Assembly (NCBI GenBank): GCA_020427395.1
Contig: JAGQON010000030.1
Coordinates: 1-41,566 of the forward strand
Length of the DNA: 41,566 nucleotides
Direction: 5' to 3'
From: Phycisphaerales bacterium
GTDB taxonomy: Bacteria > Planctomycetota > Phycisphaerae > Phycisphaerales > UBA1924
Both the position numbers and the translations under genes were made by a program. Of the stretch, positions 7,800 through 15,983 are shown piece by piece. Within the stretch, counting starts at the first letter, position 1. Each line of letters starts with the position of its first letter. Below the pieces are notes generated by a model that worked only from the letters and a program-made list of their open reading frames with translations, had not been told where the DNA came from and ran no database searches.

Positions 7800-8351
7800 A
7801 TGAGTAACATACACAACAAGCACCACTCGAATGGGTCGCCGTACATCCGATTCGCGTGCATGATCACCACCTCGATGGTGGTCATGTTCTTTCTGATGTA
7901 CCTGCACTCCTACCAGATCCTCGACCACGCGTGGTTCAGCGAGACCCGCCTGTTCATGGCCATGATCATGGGCGGCGGGATGATCGTCGTCATGCTCCTG
8001 TTCATGCTCAGGATGTACAGAAGCACGACCAAGAACATCATCGCGATCGCGGCCGCCATCGCCCTGCTCGGTGGCGGCATCGCGCTCGTCCGCTCACAGA
8101 TCACCGTCTCGGATCGCGATTACATGGAGGGCATGATCCCGCACCACTCGATCGCCGTCCTCACCAGCGAGCGTGCTCAGATCAAGGATGTCCGCGTGCG
8201 CAAGCTCGCCGACGAGATCCTCGATGCCCAGCGCCGTGAGATTAAAGAGATGGAATGGCTGATCCGGGATATCCGCGAGAACGGCATCGCCTCGACCCAG
8301 GCCGAGGGTAACGCCCGCCCGGTGCCCGAGTTCAGCAGCAAACCCGAGTAA
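7800..8351 (+). CDS. DUF305 membrane protein, possible copper-related
   Basis: A 183-residue protein with three membrane segments (about 16-39, 49-68 and 77-96) and a C-terminal DUF305 helix domain. The family signature YMEGMIPHHSIAV is at about 110-122. DUF305 (ferritin-like) proteins are often encoded near copper or silver resistance genes. Here the nearest copper enzyme is NosZ, 5 kb away. AAAGGG lies before ATG 7800. The gene ends 18 bp from the convergent FmdB-like gene. The copper role is known only as an association of the family. Confidence 0.8.
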   Translation: MSNIHNKHHSNGSPYIRFACMITTSMVVMFFLMYLHSYQILDHAWFSETRLFMAMIMGGGMIVVMLLFMLRMYRSTTKNIIAIAAAIALLGGGIALVRSQITVSDRDYMEGMIPHHSIAVLTSERAQIKDVRVRKLADEILDAQRREIKEMEWLIRDIRENGIASTQAEGNARPVPEFSSKPE

Positions 8352-8369
8352 GAGATATTCAGTGGCTCA

Positions 8370-8618
8370 TCAGTGCCGAACACACCCGCAGCCCGACCCA
8401 CACCCGCCGGGCGGGACCGCGTGGGCGTTGGGCTTGTCCGAGCCGTGCGCGATGGGCATGGAGATCAGCTTCTCAACGGGCGCATCGGCGGGCGTCTTGC
8501 CCGTCTCGATTCCGGCGATCTCGCACAGCTGACCCCAGCTGCGGACGGTGGTGCTCATCGGGTGCGAGACCTCCATGGTCGTGTCGTTGGCCTCGCAGCG
8601 GTACTCGTAGATGGGCAT
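8370..8618 (-). CDS. FmdB-like small protein with altered zinc ribbon
   Basis: An 82-residue protein that begins MPIYEYRCE, the hallmark of the FmdB/CxxC regulatory family. The usual ribbon has two CxxC pairs. Here the first is C-x2-N (C8) and the second is C-x2-A (LCEIAG), followed by KLIS. The C-terminus has a compact GGCGSGCGC cluster with four cysteines that may bind metal instead. AGGAG lies 7 nt before ATG. It is divergent from thiL with only 22 bp between start codons. Function unknown. Confidence 0.75.
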   Translation of the reverse strand: MPIYEYRCEANDTTMEVSHPMSTTVRSWGQLCEIAGIETGKTPADAPVEKLISMPIAHGSDKPNAHAVPPGGCGSGCGCVRH

Positions 8619-8629
8619 CGGGCTTCTCC

Positions 8630-8635
8630 TATGAT
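8630..8635 (+). promoter_or_regulatory. -10 element TATGAT of a probable leaderless start (thiL)
   Basis: TATGAT ends exactly 5 nt before GTG 8641. The sequence before the GTG has no Shine-Dalgarno. The element lies in the 22-bp gap between two divergent start codons, so any -35 would be inside the FmdB-like gene. Confidence 0.55.
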
Positions 8636-8640
8636 CAGTC

Positions 8641-9546
8641 GTGGACGAATCACGCCTCCATGATCATATCTACGCCCGCTCCGGGTCGCTCTCGCTCACC
8701 AATGGCGAGCTCCTGGTCGGCCCCGGCGACGACTGCGCCGTCCTCCGCACACCCTCGGGCGACCTTCAACTCCTCACCGTCGACCAGCTCGTCGAGGGGC
8801 GCCATTTCGAAACCGGCACCGACCTCGACCTCGTCGCCCGCAAGGCCATCGCCCGCAGCGTCTCCGACATCGCCGCGATGGGTGGCCAGCCCGCCTGGGC
8901 ACTCGCCACCGGCGTGCTCCCCAAGGGCTACCAGCATGCCGACGCCCTCTTCGACGCCATGCACCGCTGGGGCAACCACTGGCACTGCCCGCTCGTAGGC
9001 GGCGACATCGCCAGCCACGCCAGCCCCGACCACCCGCTCACCCTCACCGTAACAGTAGGGGGCACCATGCCTCTGGGCTCCATGCCCGTCCTGCGAAGCG
9101 GCGCCAAGCCCGGCGACCTGCTCTATGTCACCGGCCAGATCGGCGGCTCGTTCGAGTCCGGCTGGCACCTGCGCTTCGAGCCGCGTGTCGAGGTGGGGCA
9201 GTGGGCCTCCCGAACCAACGCCCACGCCATGATGGATCTAAGCGATGGCCTCGGTCGCGACGCGCACCGCATCGCCACCGCCTCGGGCGTACGCATCGAG
9301 CTCGACGCGACCAAGCTGCCGATCTCGCACCGCTGCGACGGCTGGCAACAGGCCGTGAGCGAAGGCGAAGACTACGAGCTGCTCATCGCCCTGAGCCCGG
9401 ATCATGACATCGACGACTGCCCGATGCAACTGCTGGGCCCGATCGGGCGCGTCACGGCGTGTGAGGAAGGTCAAACTCCCGGCGCGATTATCACGGACCC
9501 GTATGGGAAGACGCACGACGCGTCATCGATGGGCTGGGAGCACTGA
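8641..9546 (+). CDS. thiL: Thiamine-monophosphate kinase
   Basis: Makes thiamine diphosphate from thiamine monophosphate and ATP in the cytoplasm. The 301-residue protein shows the ThiL/PurM-like fold: GPGDDCAVL near residue 28, TVDQLVEGRHF, SVSDIAAMGGQP, LVGGDIAS and MMDLSDGLGRDAHRIA. The start is GTG 8641; the nearby upstream ATG is out of frame. No TPP riboswitch or other thiamine gene is visible. Its 3' end faces RNase R across a repeat element. The TATGAT five bases before GTG suggests a leaderless mRNA. Confidence 0.93.
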   Translation: MDESRLHDHIYARSGSLSLTNGELLVGPGDDCAVLRTPSGDLQLLTVDQLVEGRHFETGTDLDLVARKAIARSVSDIAAMGGQPAWALATGVLPKGYQHADALFDAMHRWGNHWHCPLVGGDIASHASPDHPLTLTVTVGGTMPLGSMPVLRSGAKPGDLLYVTGQIGGSFESGWHLRFEPRVEVGQWASRTNAHAMMDLSDGLGRDAHRIATASGVRIELDATKLPISHRCDGWQQAVSEGEDYELLIALSPDHDIDDCPMQLLGPIGRVTACEEGQTPGAIITDPYGKTHDASSMGWEH

Positions 9547-9565
9547 GATCAAGGGCCTTTATTCT

Positions 9566-9706
9566 TGTGCCTTCCCCACCCCGTGGGGAAGGTGGCACGC
9601 GTCTTCGCGTGACGGATGGGGTCTTGTGCACCGATTAACTCTCAGAAGACCCCCTCCGAGCTGCGCTTCGCTCCGCCCACCTCCCCCGCGGGGCGGGGAA
9701 GGCACA
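9566..9706. repeat. Inverted pair of REP-like palindromic units (REPIN-like element)
   Basis: A 141-bp element between the convergent ends of thiL and rnr. Two related arms (9566-9625 and 9646-9706) face each other. The outer ends TGTGCCTTCCCC and GGGGAAGGCACA are exact inverses, and so are the inner GGGGTCTT and AAGACCCC. Each arm also folds by itself: arm 1 has a perfect 9-bp hairpin (9570-9592) and a perfect 6-bp hairpin CACGCG-TCTT-CGCGTG (9596-9611). The pattern resembles dispersed non-autonomous REP pairs. It may also end transcription from both sides. Confidence 0.7.
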
Positions 9707-9734
9707 TCGAGTCGGATTACTGAAAGCAGGGGAC

Positions 9735-12245
9735 CTACTTCCGCTTCCCCTTGCCCTTCTTCTTCCCACCGGGCCCCGCCTTCCCCTGCGCATCACGTCG
9801 GTAATCCGTCTTGCCCTTGTCACGCGACTTAGACTTGCGGCTGCGCCGTTGCTCTCCAGGAGTTTTCTTGAAGCCCGCGCCCGCGGTCTCGCCCAGCCCG
9901 CCGTAGTTCTCGCCGCCGAGCGTGAGCTTGGCCGCGGGGCCCTTGAGCTTGCCGGCCGCGCGTGAGGCGCCGTCGGTAATCACCAGGTCCATGCGCCGTA
10001 GCGCAAGGTCCACATTGGCGATGTTCACCCGAACGCGATCGCCGATGTTGTAGCTGCGACCGCTGTGCTGATCGACCATCGCGCCCGTCTTGTCGTCGAT
10101 ACGCCAGGTGGGCGGGCGTTTGCTGCGGGTGGTGTCGCCCACGAGGTCGTTCTTGGCGACCATGCCGTCGGCCAGGTACTTCTCGATCTGCACATACACG
10201 CCCTTGGGCGAGACGCCGGTGATGAAGCCGTCGAACTCCTCGCCGATGTGCTCCTCCATGAGCTGGAGCACCAGGAACTGCCGCAGCTCGCGCTCGGCCT
10301 CGGTCGCGTTCTGCTCCGTGCCCGAGCAGTGGTTGCCGATCTCGCTCAGCTCGTTCTTGTCGGGGCAGTAGTCGTCGTCACGCAGCTCGCGACCCAAGCT
10401 CTTCCACTCCCCGTCGCTCTGCGGGCGGTTCTCACCGTTGTTGGTGCGCTTGAGGTACGCCACCAGCGCCCGGTGCAGCGTAAGGTCCGGGTAGCGCCGG
10501 ATCGGCGAGGTGAAGTGCGAGTAGGCGTGCGAGGCCAGCGCGTAGTGACCGATGAGTGCCGGCGAGTACACCGCCTTGGTCATCGTTCGCAGCACCGCCA
10601 TGTGCACCGCCCGGGCCGAGGTGGTCCCGGCCGTGGCGTCCAGCAGCGTCTGCAGCTCCTCGCGTGTCGGCGTCTTGGGGATCTTGAACCCGGCGACCGT
10701 GGCCGTCTTGCGCAGGTCGTCCACATCGCCCGGCGTGGGCTCGGGGTGCGTGCGTCGAAGCACCGGCACCTCGAGCTTCTCGAACAGCGACGCCAGCGCC
10801 TCGTTCGCCTCGACCATGAACATCTCGATCAGCGTGTGCGTGAACGCGTCGTCTTCCTTGTGCGCATCGACGACCTTGCCGTTCTCATCGAACACCAGCT
10901 CGACCTCTGGCAGATCGAGATGGATCATGCCCGCCTTGTGCCGGCGTGCCTGGATGAGCTTGGACAGCTCGTTCATCGCCCGCACATTCTCGATCAGCTC
11001 CTCGGTGTGGGGCGTGTCGGTCTTGGCGTGCTTCTTGGCTTCCTCAAGGTCGCCGTCGATGAGCGCCTGCGCCTCGAGATAGGTCATCCGCTTGCGTGAC
11101 TTGATCAGCGACTGGCACACGCCCCGGCTCTGCACATTGCCCATCCGGTCGTAGCGGATGATGCAGGTCTTGGCGTACCGCAGCACGCCCTCCTGCAGCG
11201 AGCAGATGCCGTTGGAGAGCACCTCGGGCAGCATCGGGATCACCAGACGCGGCAGGTACACCGAGTTGCCCCGCTCCTTGGCCTCGATATCCAGCGGCGA
11301 ATCGGGCTCGATGTAGTGCGCCACATCGGCGATGTGGATTCCAAGCTCCCAGCCGCCCTTCTCCAGACGCTTGATCGAGATCGCGTCGTCGTAGTCCTTG
11401 GCATCCGGCGGGTCGATGGTGGTGATGTAATCACCCGTCAGGTCGCGGCGCATGTCCAGCGCCCCGATGCCCTTGGATTCGTACAGGTCCATCTCCTCTT
11501 CGAATCGGGCGGTGGCCTCGCGGGCCTGCTGCACGCATTCTTCAGGGAACTCGTTGCTCGGCAGCGAGTACGCCGCGATGACCGCCTGCGTCTCCACATC
11601 CGGCTCGCCCGCCGCACCGAGCACCTTGGTCACCACGCCGACCGCGAGTCGTCCGTTTTCCGGGTACTCGATGATCTCAATGACGACCTTGTCGCCGTTC
11701 TTCACATTCTTGGACTCCGCGTCGCGGATCATGACCGGGTCGGTCAGCTCGCGCCCGTCGGGGTAGACGATCCACTTGCCGTCACGCTTCTCGATCTCGC
11801 CCGTGAAGTTCGCCCGCTTGCGGGCCACGATATCGAGCACCTCACCCGCGTACTGACGCTCCAGCGTGCCCAGCTTCCGCTCGCGTCGCTGATCACGCTC
11901 AAAGTAGACCCGTACGGTGTCGCCGCTGAGCGCACCATTGGTGTACTGGGGCGGGATGAAGATATCCGAGCCGTGCTTCGCCTGGGCCGGGATCACAAAT
12001 CCCACGCCCGAGGCCGTGCCGCGGAACTGCCCAATCAGCTCGCCCTCGTCGGGGTGGAATGGGAGTTGGATCTTGCCCGTCTCGTCGAGGTCGATCACAC
12101 CCTCCTCGGCCAGGTCCCGGACCTCATAGCCGAACTCCTTCACATCCTCGATGTTGAGCTCCTTGGCCACCAGCGGGATGGGCTTGGGCGTGTAGCCCTC
12201 GTGCGAGATGTGGGAGATCAATCGATCCCGGAATCGTCCTGACAT
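9735..12245 (-). CDS. rnr: Ribonuclease R (RNB family 3'-5' exoribonuclease)
   Basis: Degrades structured RNA from the 3' end; acts in mRNA decay and RNA quality control. The 836-residue protein has N-terminal OB/cold-shock domains (FRGTASGVGFVIP near 74), the RNB catalytic domain with Mg-binding aspartates in DPPDAKDYDDA (278-288), HYALASHAYSHFTSPIRRYPDL, and a C-terminal S1 domain (about 655-750, GFITGVSPKGVYV). A tail of about 50 residues rich in Lys, Arg and Gly follows, as is common in RNase R. ATG 12245 has only a weak GGA upstream. It is transcribed towards the REP-like element. Confidence 0.95.
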   Translation of the reverse strand: MSGRFRDRLISHISHEGYTPKPIPLVAKELNIEDVKEFGYEVRDLAEEGVIDLDETGKIQLPFHPDEGELIGQFRGTASGVGFVIPAQAKHGSDIFIPPQYTNGALSGDTVRVYFERDQRRERKLGTLERQYAGEVLDIVARKRANFTGEIEKRDGKWIVYPDGRELTDPVMIRDAESKNVKNGDKVVIEIIEYPENGRLAVGVVTKVLGAAGEPDVETQAVIAAYSLPSNEFPEECVQQAREATARFEEEMDLYESKGIGALDMRRDLTGDYITTIDPPDAKDYDDAISIKRLEKGGWELGIHIADVAHYIEPDSPLDIEAKERGNSVYLPRLVIPMLPEVLSNGICSLQEGVLRYAKTCIIRYDRMGNVQSRGVCQSLIKSRKRMTYLEAQALIDGDLEEAKKHAKTDTPHTEELIENVRAMNELSKLIQARRHKAGMIHLDLPEVELVFDENGKVVDAHKEDDAFTHTLIEMFMVEANEALASLFEKLEVPVLRRTHPEPTPGDVDDLRKTATVAGFKIPKTPTREELQTLLDATAGTTSARAVHMAVLRTMTKAVYSPALIGHYALASHAYSHFTSPIRRYPDLTLHRALVAYLKRTNNGENRPQSDGEWKSLGRELRDDDYCPDKNELSEIGNHCSGTEQNATEAERELRQFLVLQLMEEHIGEEFDGFITGVSPKGVYVQIEKYLADGMVAKNDLVGDTTRSKRPPTWRIDDKTGAMVDQHSGRSYNIGDRVRVNIANVDLALRRMDLVITDGASRAAGKLKGPAAKLTLGGENYGGLGETAGAGFKKTPGEQRRSRKSKSRDKGKTDYRRDAQGKAGPGGKKKGKGKRK

Positions 12246-12290
12246 GCGTATCCAATCCGTTGAGCTTGGTGCGTTTGCTTACACCTGATC

Positions 12291-13277
12291 TTAGAGCCGA
12301 TCGGCGTAAGTCTGCAGCGACTCTTCAAACTCGGCGGGCGTAAACCCGAAATCCCTGATCACCGCGGCATTGTCGCTCACGCTGTCACGCCCGCCCATGA
12401 TCGCCATCCCCTCATCGAACGGCAGCAGCCCGCCAAGTCCCAGCAGCCCGGCGATCCGGGCCTGATAGCTCGCGAGGACCCACGGAAGCCCGATCGCGGG
12501 ACGATCCTTTGGGCGGGGCGTCAGGTTCCGGGCATACATCCTGAGCATCTCTGGGAAGAGCACCCGCTCCGACCCCGCGATCTCGTAAACACGCCCAATC
12601 GTTGTTTTGTTGTCCAGTGCTTCCACAAACACCCGCGCCACATCATCGACAAACACCGGGGCCACGGTGGGCGCTTCGAACCCGAAGCCGTCCGATTTCC
12701 AGCGCGAGAAGTAGGGCAGGAACAGGTACGGCGGGGCCTTGCCCCGCACCCAGTCCACGGCCATCTCCGTGAACTCGCCGTCGTGCCCATGAATCAGCCC
12801 GGGCTTGACCATCGTCCAGCGCAGACCGGACTTCTGCACGATCTGGCCCGCCCGGTGCTTGCTGTCGCGATACCCCGCCCGCTTATCAGGCCCGACGCCC
12901 AACGCCGACATGTGCACATACCGCATCCCCGGATCGTGCTGCCTGCATGCCTCCACGATCGCCCGCGTGCCATCGACATGCACCTTCTCAAAGGTCTGGT
13001 TCTTCGTCTCGCGGATGATCCCCACGAGATGGATGCACGCGTCGCAGCCCTCCACAAGGTGCCGCAACGCATCCGGGTCGTCCAGTGTCCCATCGCACAG
13101 CATCACGCGGGCGCTGTCGATCGCGTCCTCGCCCAGCACGCGCCTCGCCTTGTCCTGCGAGCGGGTCAGGGCTTGGACGCGATGACCCTCGGCGAGCAGG
13201 CGGGCGACGATGTGCCGCCCGACAAAGCCCGTGCCGCCGGTGATCGCAATGGTCTGTGCCTGTTTTTCGCTGCTCAC
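12291..13277 (-). CDS. NAD(P)-binding SDR protein, NDUFA9/complex I-like epimerase family
   Basis: A 328-residue atypical short-chain dehydrogenase. The Rossmann motif is GGTGFVG (14-20). TRSQDKARR follows beta strand 2, and the middle has HLVGIIRETKNQTFEKVHVDGT. This is the pattern of the NDUFA9-like, NmrA-related family, which lacks a clear YxxxK and often binds NAD(P) without obvious catalysis. I chose GTG 13277 because AAGAGGA lies 6 nt before it; the frame stays open to an ATG at 13355, but that would overlap the divergent ABC gene. The substrate is unknown. Confidence 0.8.
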   Translation of the reverse strand: MSSEKQAQTIAITGGTGFVGRHIVARLLAEGHRVQALTRSQDKARRVLGEDAIDSARVMLCDGTLDDPDALRHLVEGCDACIHLVGIIRETKNQTFEKVHVDGTRAIVEACRQHDPGMRYVHMSALGVGPDKRAGYRDSKHRAGQIVQKSGLRWTMVKPGLIHGHDGEFTEMAVDWVRGKAPPYLFLPYFSRWKSDGFGFEAPTVAPVFVDDVARVFVEALDNKTTIGRVYEIAGSERVLFPEMLRMYARNLTPRPKDRPAIGLPWVLASYQARIAGLLGLGGLLPFDEGMAIMGGRDSVSDNAAVIRDFGFTPAEFEESLQTYADRL

Positions 13278-13321
13278 GCTGGGTCCTCTTGATGAAGCGT
13301 ACACGCCCGGGACGCGCCGCG

Positions 13322-13327
13322 TACCAT
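13322..13327 (+). promoter_or_regulatory. -10-like element TACCAT of a probable leaderless start (ABC ATPase)
   Basis: TACCAT (TANNNT) ends 5 nt before GTG 13333, with no Shine-Dalgarno in the gap. It is the weakest of the six such sites in the window. Confidence 0.4.
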
Positions 13328-13332
13328 CGTGC

Positions 13333-14097
13333 GTGGGTTTGATCGCCGAATCCATCTCGTTTTCTTATCCCAAAGGCCCGCGCGTGCTCGATTCTGTCTC
13401 GTGCACTGTTCAGGCGGGCACGCTCACCGCGATCGTCGGCCCCAACGGCGCGGGCAAAAGCACCCTCGTCCGCCTTCTCGCGGGGTTGCGCACCCCACAC
13501 TCGGGGAGCGTCCGACTCGGCGATCAGCACCTGCATTCGTTCCATCCACGACAGCGGGCGCAGCGCATCGCCTTTCTCGAGCAGCGACCATCGCTGGCTT
13601 TCGATTTCAGCGTCATGCGTGTTGTGTCGTTCGGCGCCTTTGCCTGCGAGCGTGACTGCGCCCTGATCACCGATGCTCTGCAACGCTTTGAGCTCACGGA
13701 CATCGCTCACAAGCCTTTCGCGTCGCTGAGCGTCGGACAACAGCAGCGGACCGCCTTCGCCCGTGCCTGGGTCCAGATCGCGAGTCGCCCAGGCGCTTTT
13801 CTGCTCGCCGACGAACCGTGCTCGGCCATGGACCCGCGACACACGCTGCAGACCATGGGCGCGATGCGAGAGCTCGCAGAGTCAGGGATCGGTGTGGGGG
13901 TCGTCGTGCACGATCTCAACATCGCAGCCCGATTCGCGGATCGCGCAGTCGTGCTCAACCAGGCCGGGCTGCTCGTGCGTGAGGGCCCGATCGACGAGGC
14001 GATGGACCCCGCTATCCTCGAGTCGGTCTTCGAGGTCCCCATTGAGCGTTTTACGCTGTCTGGACGCTCAAGCGTGCTGGTTGTAGGCGATCCCTGA
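13333..14097 (+). CDS. ABC transporter ATP-binding protein, FecE/HmuV-like, orphan
   Basis: A 254-residue ATPase. Walker A is GPNGAGKST (36-44), the Q-loop is FLEQRP, the signature is LSVGQQQR, Walker B is FLLADEP and the H-loop is VVVHDLN. The closest pattern is the iron-siderophore/heme/B12 importer group (FecE, HmuV, BtuD), which includes the AARFADRAVVLNQAG segment. No permease or binding protein gene is next to it, so the partner is encoded elsewhere or the protein works differently. GTG 13333 gives the normal family N-terminus; there is no ribosome site. It is divergent from the SDR gene with 55 bp between. Confidence 0.82.
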   Translation: MGLIAESISFSYPKGPRVLDSVSCTVQAGTLTAIVGPNGAGKSTLVRLLAGLRTPHSGSVRLGDQHLHSFHPRQRAQRIAFLEQRPSLAFDFSVMRVVSFGAFACERDCALITDALQRFELTDIAHKPFASLSVGQQQRTAFARAWVQIASRPGAFLLADEPCSAMDPRHTLQTMGAMRELAESGIGVGVVVHDLNIAARFADRAVVLNQAGLLVREGPIDEAMDPAILESVFEVPIERFTLSGRSSVLVVGDP

Positions 14098-14129
14098 TCA
14101 CGATGGGCACGCGGGCCCGGATTTCCCGA

Positions 14130-14135
14130 TATACT
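14130..14135 (+). promoter_or_regulatory. -10 element TATACT of a probable leaderless start
   Basis: TATACT, five of six consensus bases, ends exactly 5 nt before ATG 14141. No Shine-Dalgarno is present. Confidence 0.55.
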
Positions 14136-14140
14136 TGGGC

Positions 14141-14968
14141 ATGTTCTCACGGATCCTCGGTTTCATCGCGCAGAACCCATGGCTGATCATCATCGTGCTC
14201 GGCGGGCTGTTCAATGTCGGCGTGCGCATGAACCAGAAGATCAAGGAGCAGCGTGCCAAACGCGCCGCGCTCGCCGAGATCCAGCGCCGCAAGGCCGAGG
14301 CCCTGCGGACCGGCAGAGCGGTTGATGAGCCCATCATCGTCTACGATCAGCAGAGGCCCGCCCCCGACGATCGCCAAGCCCGCATCGAGGCCCTGCGACA
14401 GAAACGCATGGAGCAGCTTCGCGCCATGCGCGAGAAGCGTACCGGAACCGGGACACAGCAGTCGAGCATCCCCTCCCAATCTCCCTCACGGCAGCCCCAG
14501 CCCAGCGCCCGCCCCGTTCAGCAAGCAGCACGAACCCCAGTGCCCCAGCGCCCCGGCTCACAGCGACCCACACCTCAGCGACCCGGTTCGGGGCAGCAGC
14601 AACCACAGCAGCGTCCGAGGGTGATCCCAGGCAAACAACAGAAGCCCTCAGGGGTCCCCAGCCAATCGCGTCAGGCGTCGCCCAAGCCCGTCGTGCGCCA
14701 GCGCCCGGTGGTGCAGTCGCCCACCAAGCCAATCGTTCGCACGGGCATCGCGCCCAAGCCCGCCGCGGCACCCCCGGCGATACCGGCAGTGACTCCGTCT
14801 GTATCGCGAACTTCTCCGCGCAAGAGCGCCTACTCAGGGACCACCGGCGTCAAATCGCTCCTCCGCGATCGTTCAATGCTCCGCCAGGCGATCGTTGTCA
14901 AAGAGATCCTCGACGCGCCCATCGCGCTACGGGACCAGGAATCCCTGCCCGGGCAGATGCCCCGCTGA
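14141..14968 (+). CDS. Pro/Gln-rich protein with N-terminal membrane anchor
   Basis: A 275-residue protein I do not recognise. It has one membrane segment (about 6-26), then a charged, helical, probably coiled-coil stretch rich in Arg, Lys, Glu and Ala (about 30-110). A long disordered linker rich in Pro, Gln, Ser and Arg follows (about 110-225). The C-terminus is short and folded-looking, with LLRDRSMLRQAIVVKEILDA. The membrane-plus-linker-plus-tail form suggests a tethered interaction motif at the end. ATG 14141 is chosen; a TTG lies 6 nt earlier inside the -10. It follows the ABC gene by 43 bp. Confidence 0.75.
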   Translation: MFSRILGFIAQNPWLIIIVLGGLFNVGVRMNQKIKEQRAKRAALAEIQRRKAEALRTGRAVDEPIIVYDQQRPAPDDRQARIEALRQKRMEQLRAMREKRTGTGTQQSSIPSQSPSRQPQPSARPVQQAARTPVPQRPGSQRPTPQRPGSGQQQPQQRPRVIPGKQQKPSGVPSQSRQASPKPVVRQRPVVQSPTKPIVRTGIAPKPAAAPPAIPAVTPSVSRTSPRKSAYSGTTGVKSLLRDRSMLRQAIVVKEILDAPIALRDQESLPGQMPR

Positions 14969-15015
14969 ACCCATGCCCCCAGCGAGCTTTCATGGGCTCG
15001 GGCGGGAAGACTCGA

Positions 15016-15021
15016 TAGAAT
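15016..15021 (+). promoter_or_regulatory. -10 element TAGAAT of a probable leaderless start
   Basis: TAGAAT, five of six consensus bases, ends exactly 5 nt before ATG 15027, with no Shine-Dalgarno between them. Confidence 0.55.
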
Positions 15022-15026
15022 CCACT

Positions 15027-15854
15027 ATGCACAAAGCCACACATAGCCCGTCACCGCGTCGCGTATGGATCTCTGCGGGCGTGGTCTGGGTATCGCTTGC
15101 CATGGCAGGGTGCGGCAGCTTCGATTCGGTCCCTCGCGGCACCGACTCGCTGCTCCAGGTGCTCGTGCCCCAGACGAGCCCAGGCGAGGCCGCGCAGATG
15201 GCCACGGATCCCTACAGCGCCGAAAACCGCTACAAAGGTGTCACGCTGCTATCCAGCGCCGATTTCGGTGGTCAACCCATCTACCTCGAGCTCTACATCG
15301 ACAGCATGGACGACGAGGACGCCAGCGTGCGTGGCGCCGCCGTCCGCGCGATCGGACGCCACGGCGACCCAGAGCACGCCCCGCTCATCATCGCCGCACT
15401 CAACGACGAGGACGAGTTCGTCCGCCTCGAGGCGACACGCGGGCTTCAGCGCATCCACTCCGAGGATGCCATCGACCCGCTCATCGAGCAGATGAACGAG
15501 GACAACGAGAAGAACGCGGACATCCGCGCCGCTTCGGCCGAGGCGTTGGGGCAGTACCGCCAATCCCGCGTTGTGCTCGCCCTCATCGGTGCGCTGCGTG
15601 ATTCACGGCTGAGCGTGAACAACCGCGTTCAGCACGCCCTGCTCGTGCTCACTGGACAGAACTTCGGCTTCGATCGGCGCGCCTGGATCGACTGGTACAA
15701 CTCCACCGACGATATCTTCGCCGCGGCCCAGCCCTACACCTACCCGGTCTTCAACCGCAAGAAGAAGATCATGGAGTACCTGCCCTTCGTCCCGCCACCA
15801 CCAAACGAGACCACCAGCTCACCCGTGGGCATGGACCCGGTGCTCGACGGCTGA
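15027..15854 (+). CDS. HEAT-repeat lipoprotein
   Basis: A 275-residue exported lipoprotein: signal peptide with lipobox MAGC (C29), then HEAT-like helical repeats (DASVRGAAVRAIGRHGD, DEFVRLEATRGLQRI, NADIRAASAEALGQ and SRLSVNNRVQHALLVLTG). The C-terminal part has a Trp/Tyr-rich RRAWIDWYNSTDDIF and a Pro-rich end. HEAT repeats bind other proteins, so a scaffold role in the envelope is likely. The frame is open further upstream, but the lipoprotein signal starts properly at ATG 15027. Confidence 0.8.
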   Translation: MHKATHSPSPRRVWISAGVVWVSLAMAGCGSFDSVPRGTDSLLQVLVPQTSPGEAAQMATDPYSAENRYKGVTLLSSADFGGQPIYLELYIDSMDDEDASVRGAAVRAIGRHGDPEHAPLIIAALNDEDEFVRLEATRGLQRIHSEDAIDPLIEQMNEDNEKNADIRAASAEALGQYRQSRVVLALIGALRDSRLSVNNRVQHALLVLTGQNFGFDRRAWIDWYNSTDDIFAAAQPYTYPVFNRKKKIMEYLPFVPPPPNETTSSPVGMDPVLDG

Positions 15855-15983
15855 GCACCCGCGATGACCCGCGTGAGCGAGCGCCCGAAGGGCCGATAAA
15901 ACCAGCAACTTGGCATTGGCCGCAACCGCAGCGGCTTTCCGCACGATGAACCCCAAAGGGATGAACCCCGCCGGGAGTCATGA

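Noticed and set aside
8619..8640. TPP riboswitch before thiL
   Set aside because: Only 22 bp separate the divergent starts and no THI-box sequence is seen.
10065..12242. Long plus-strand open frames (10065-11099 and 11316-12242) opposite RNase R
   Set aside because: Their translations are rich in Arg, His, Val, Leu and Asp in the way of antisense frames of GC-rich genes, with no motif; the minus strand encodes a full RNase R.
15855..15983. Small gene starting at the ATGAACCCC direct repeat (15945-15967)
   Set aside because: The frame has no ribosome site and runs out of phase into the MDR gene; the repeat is too short to interpret.
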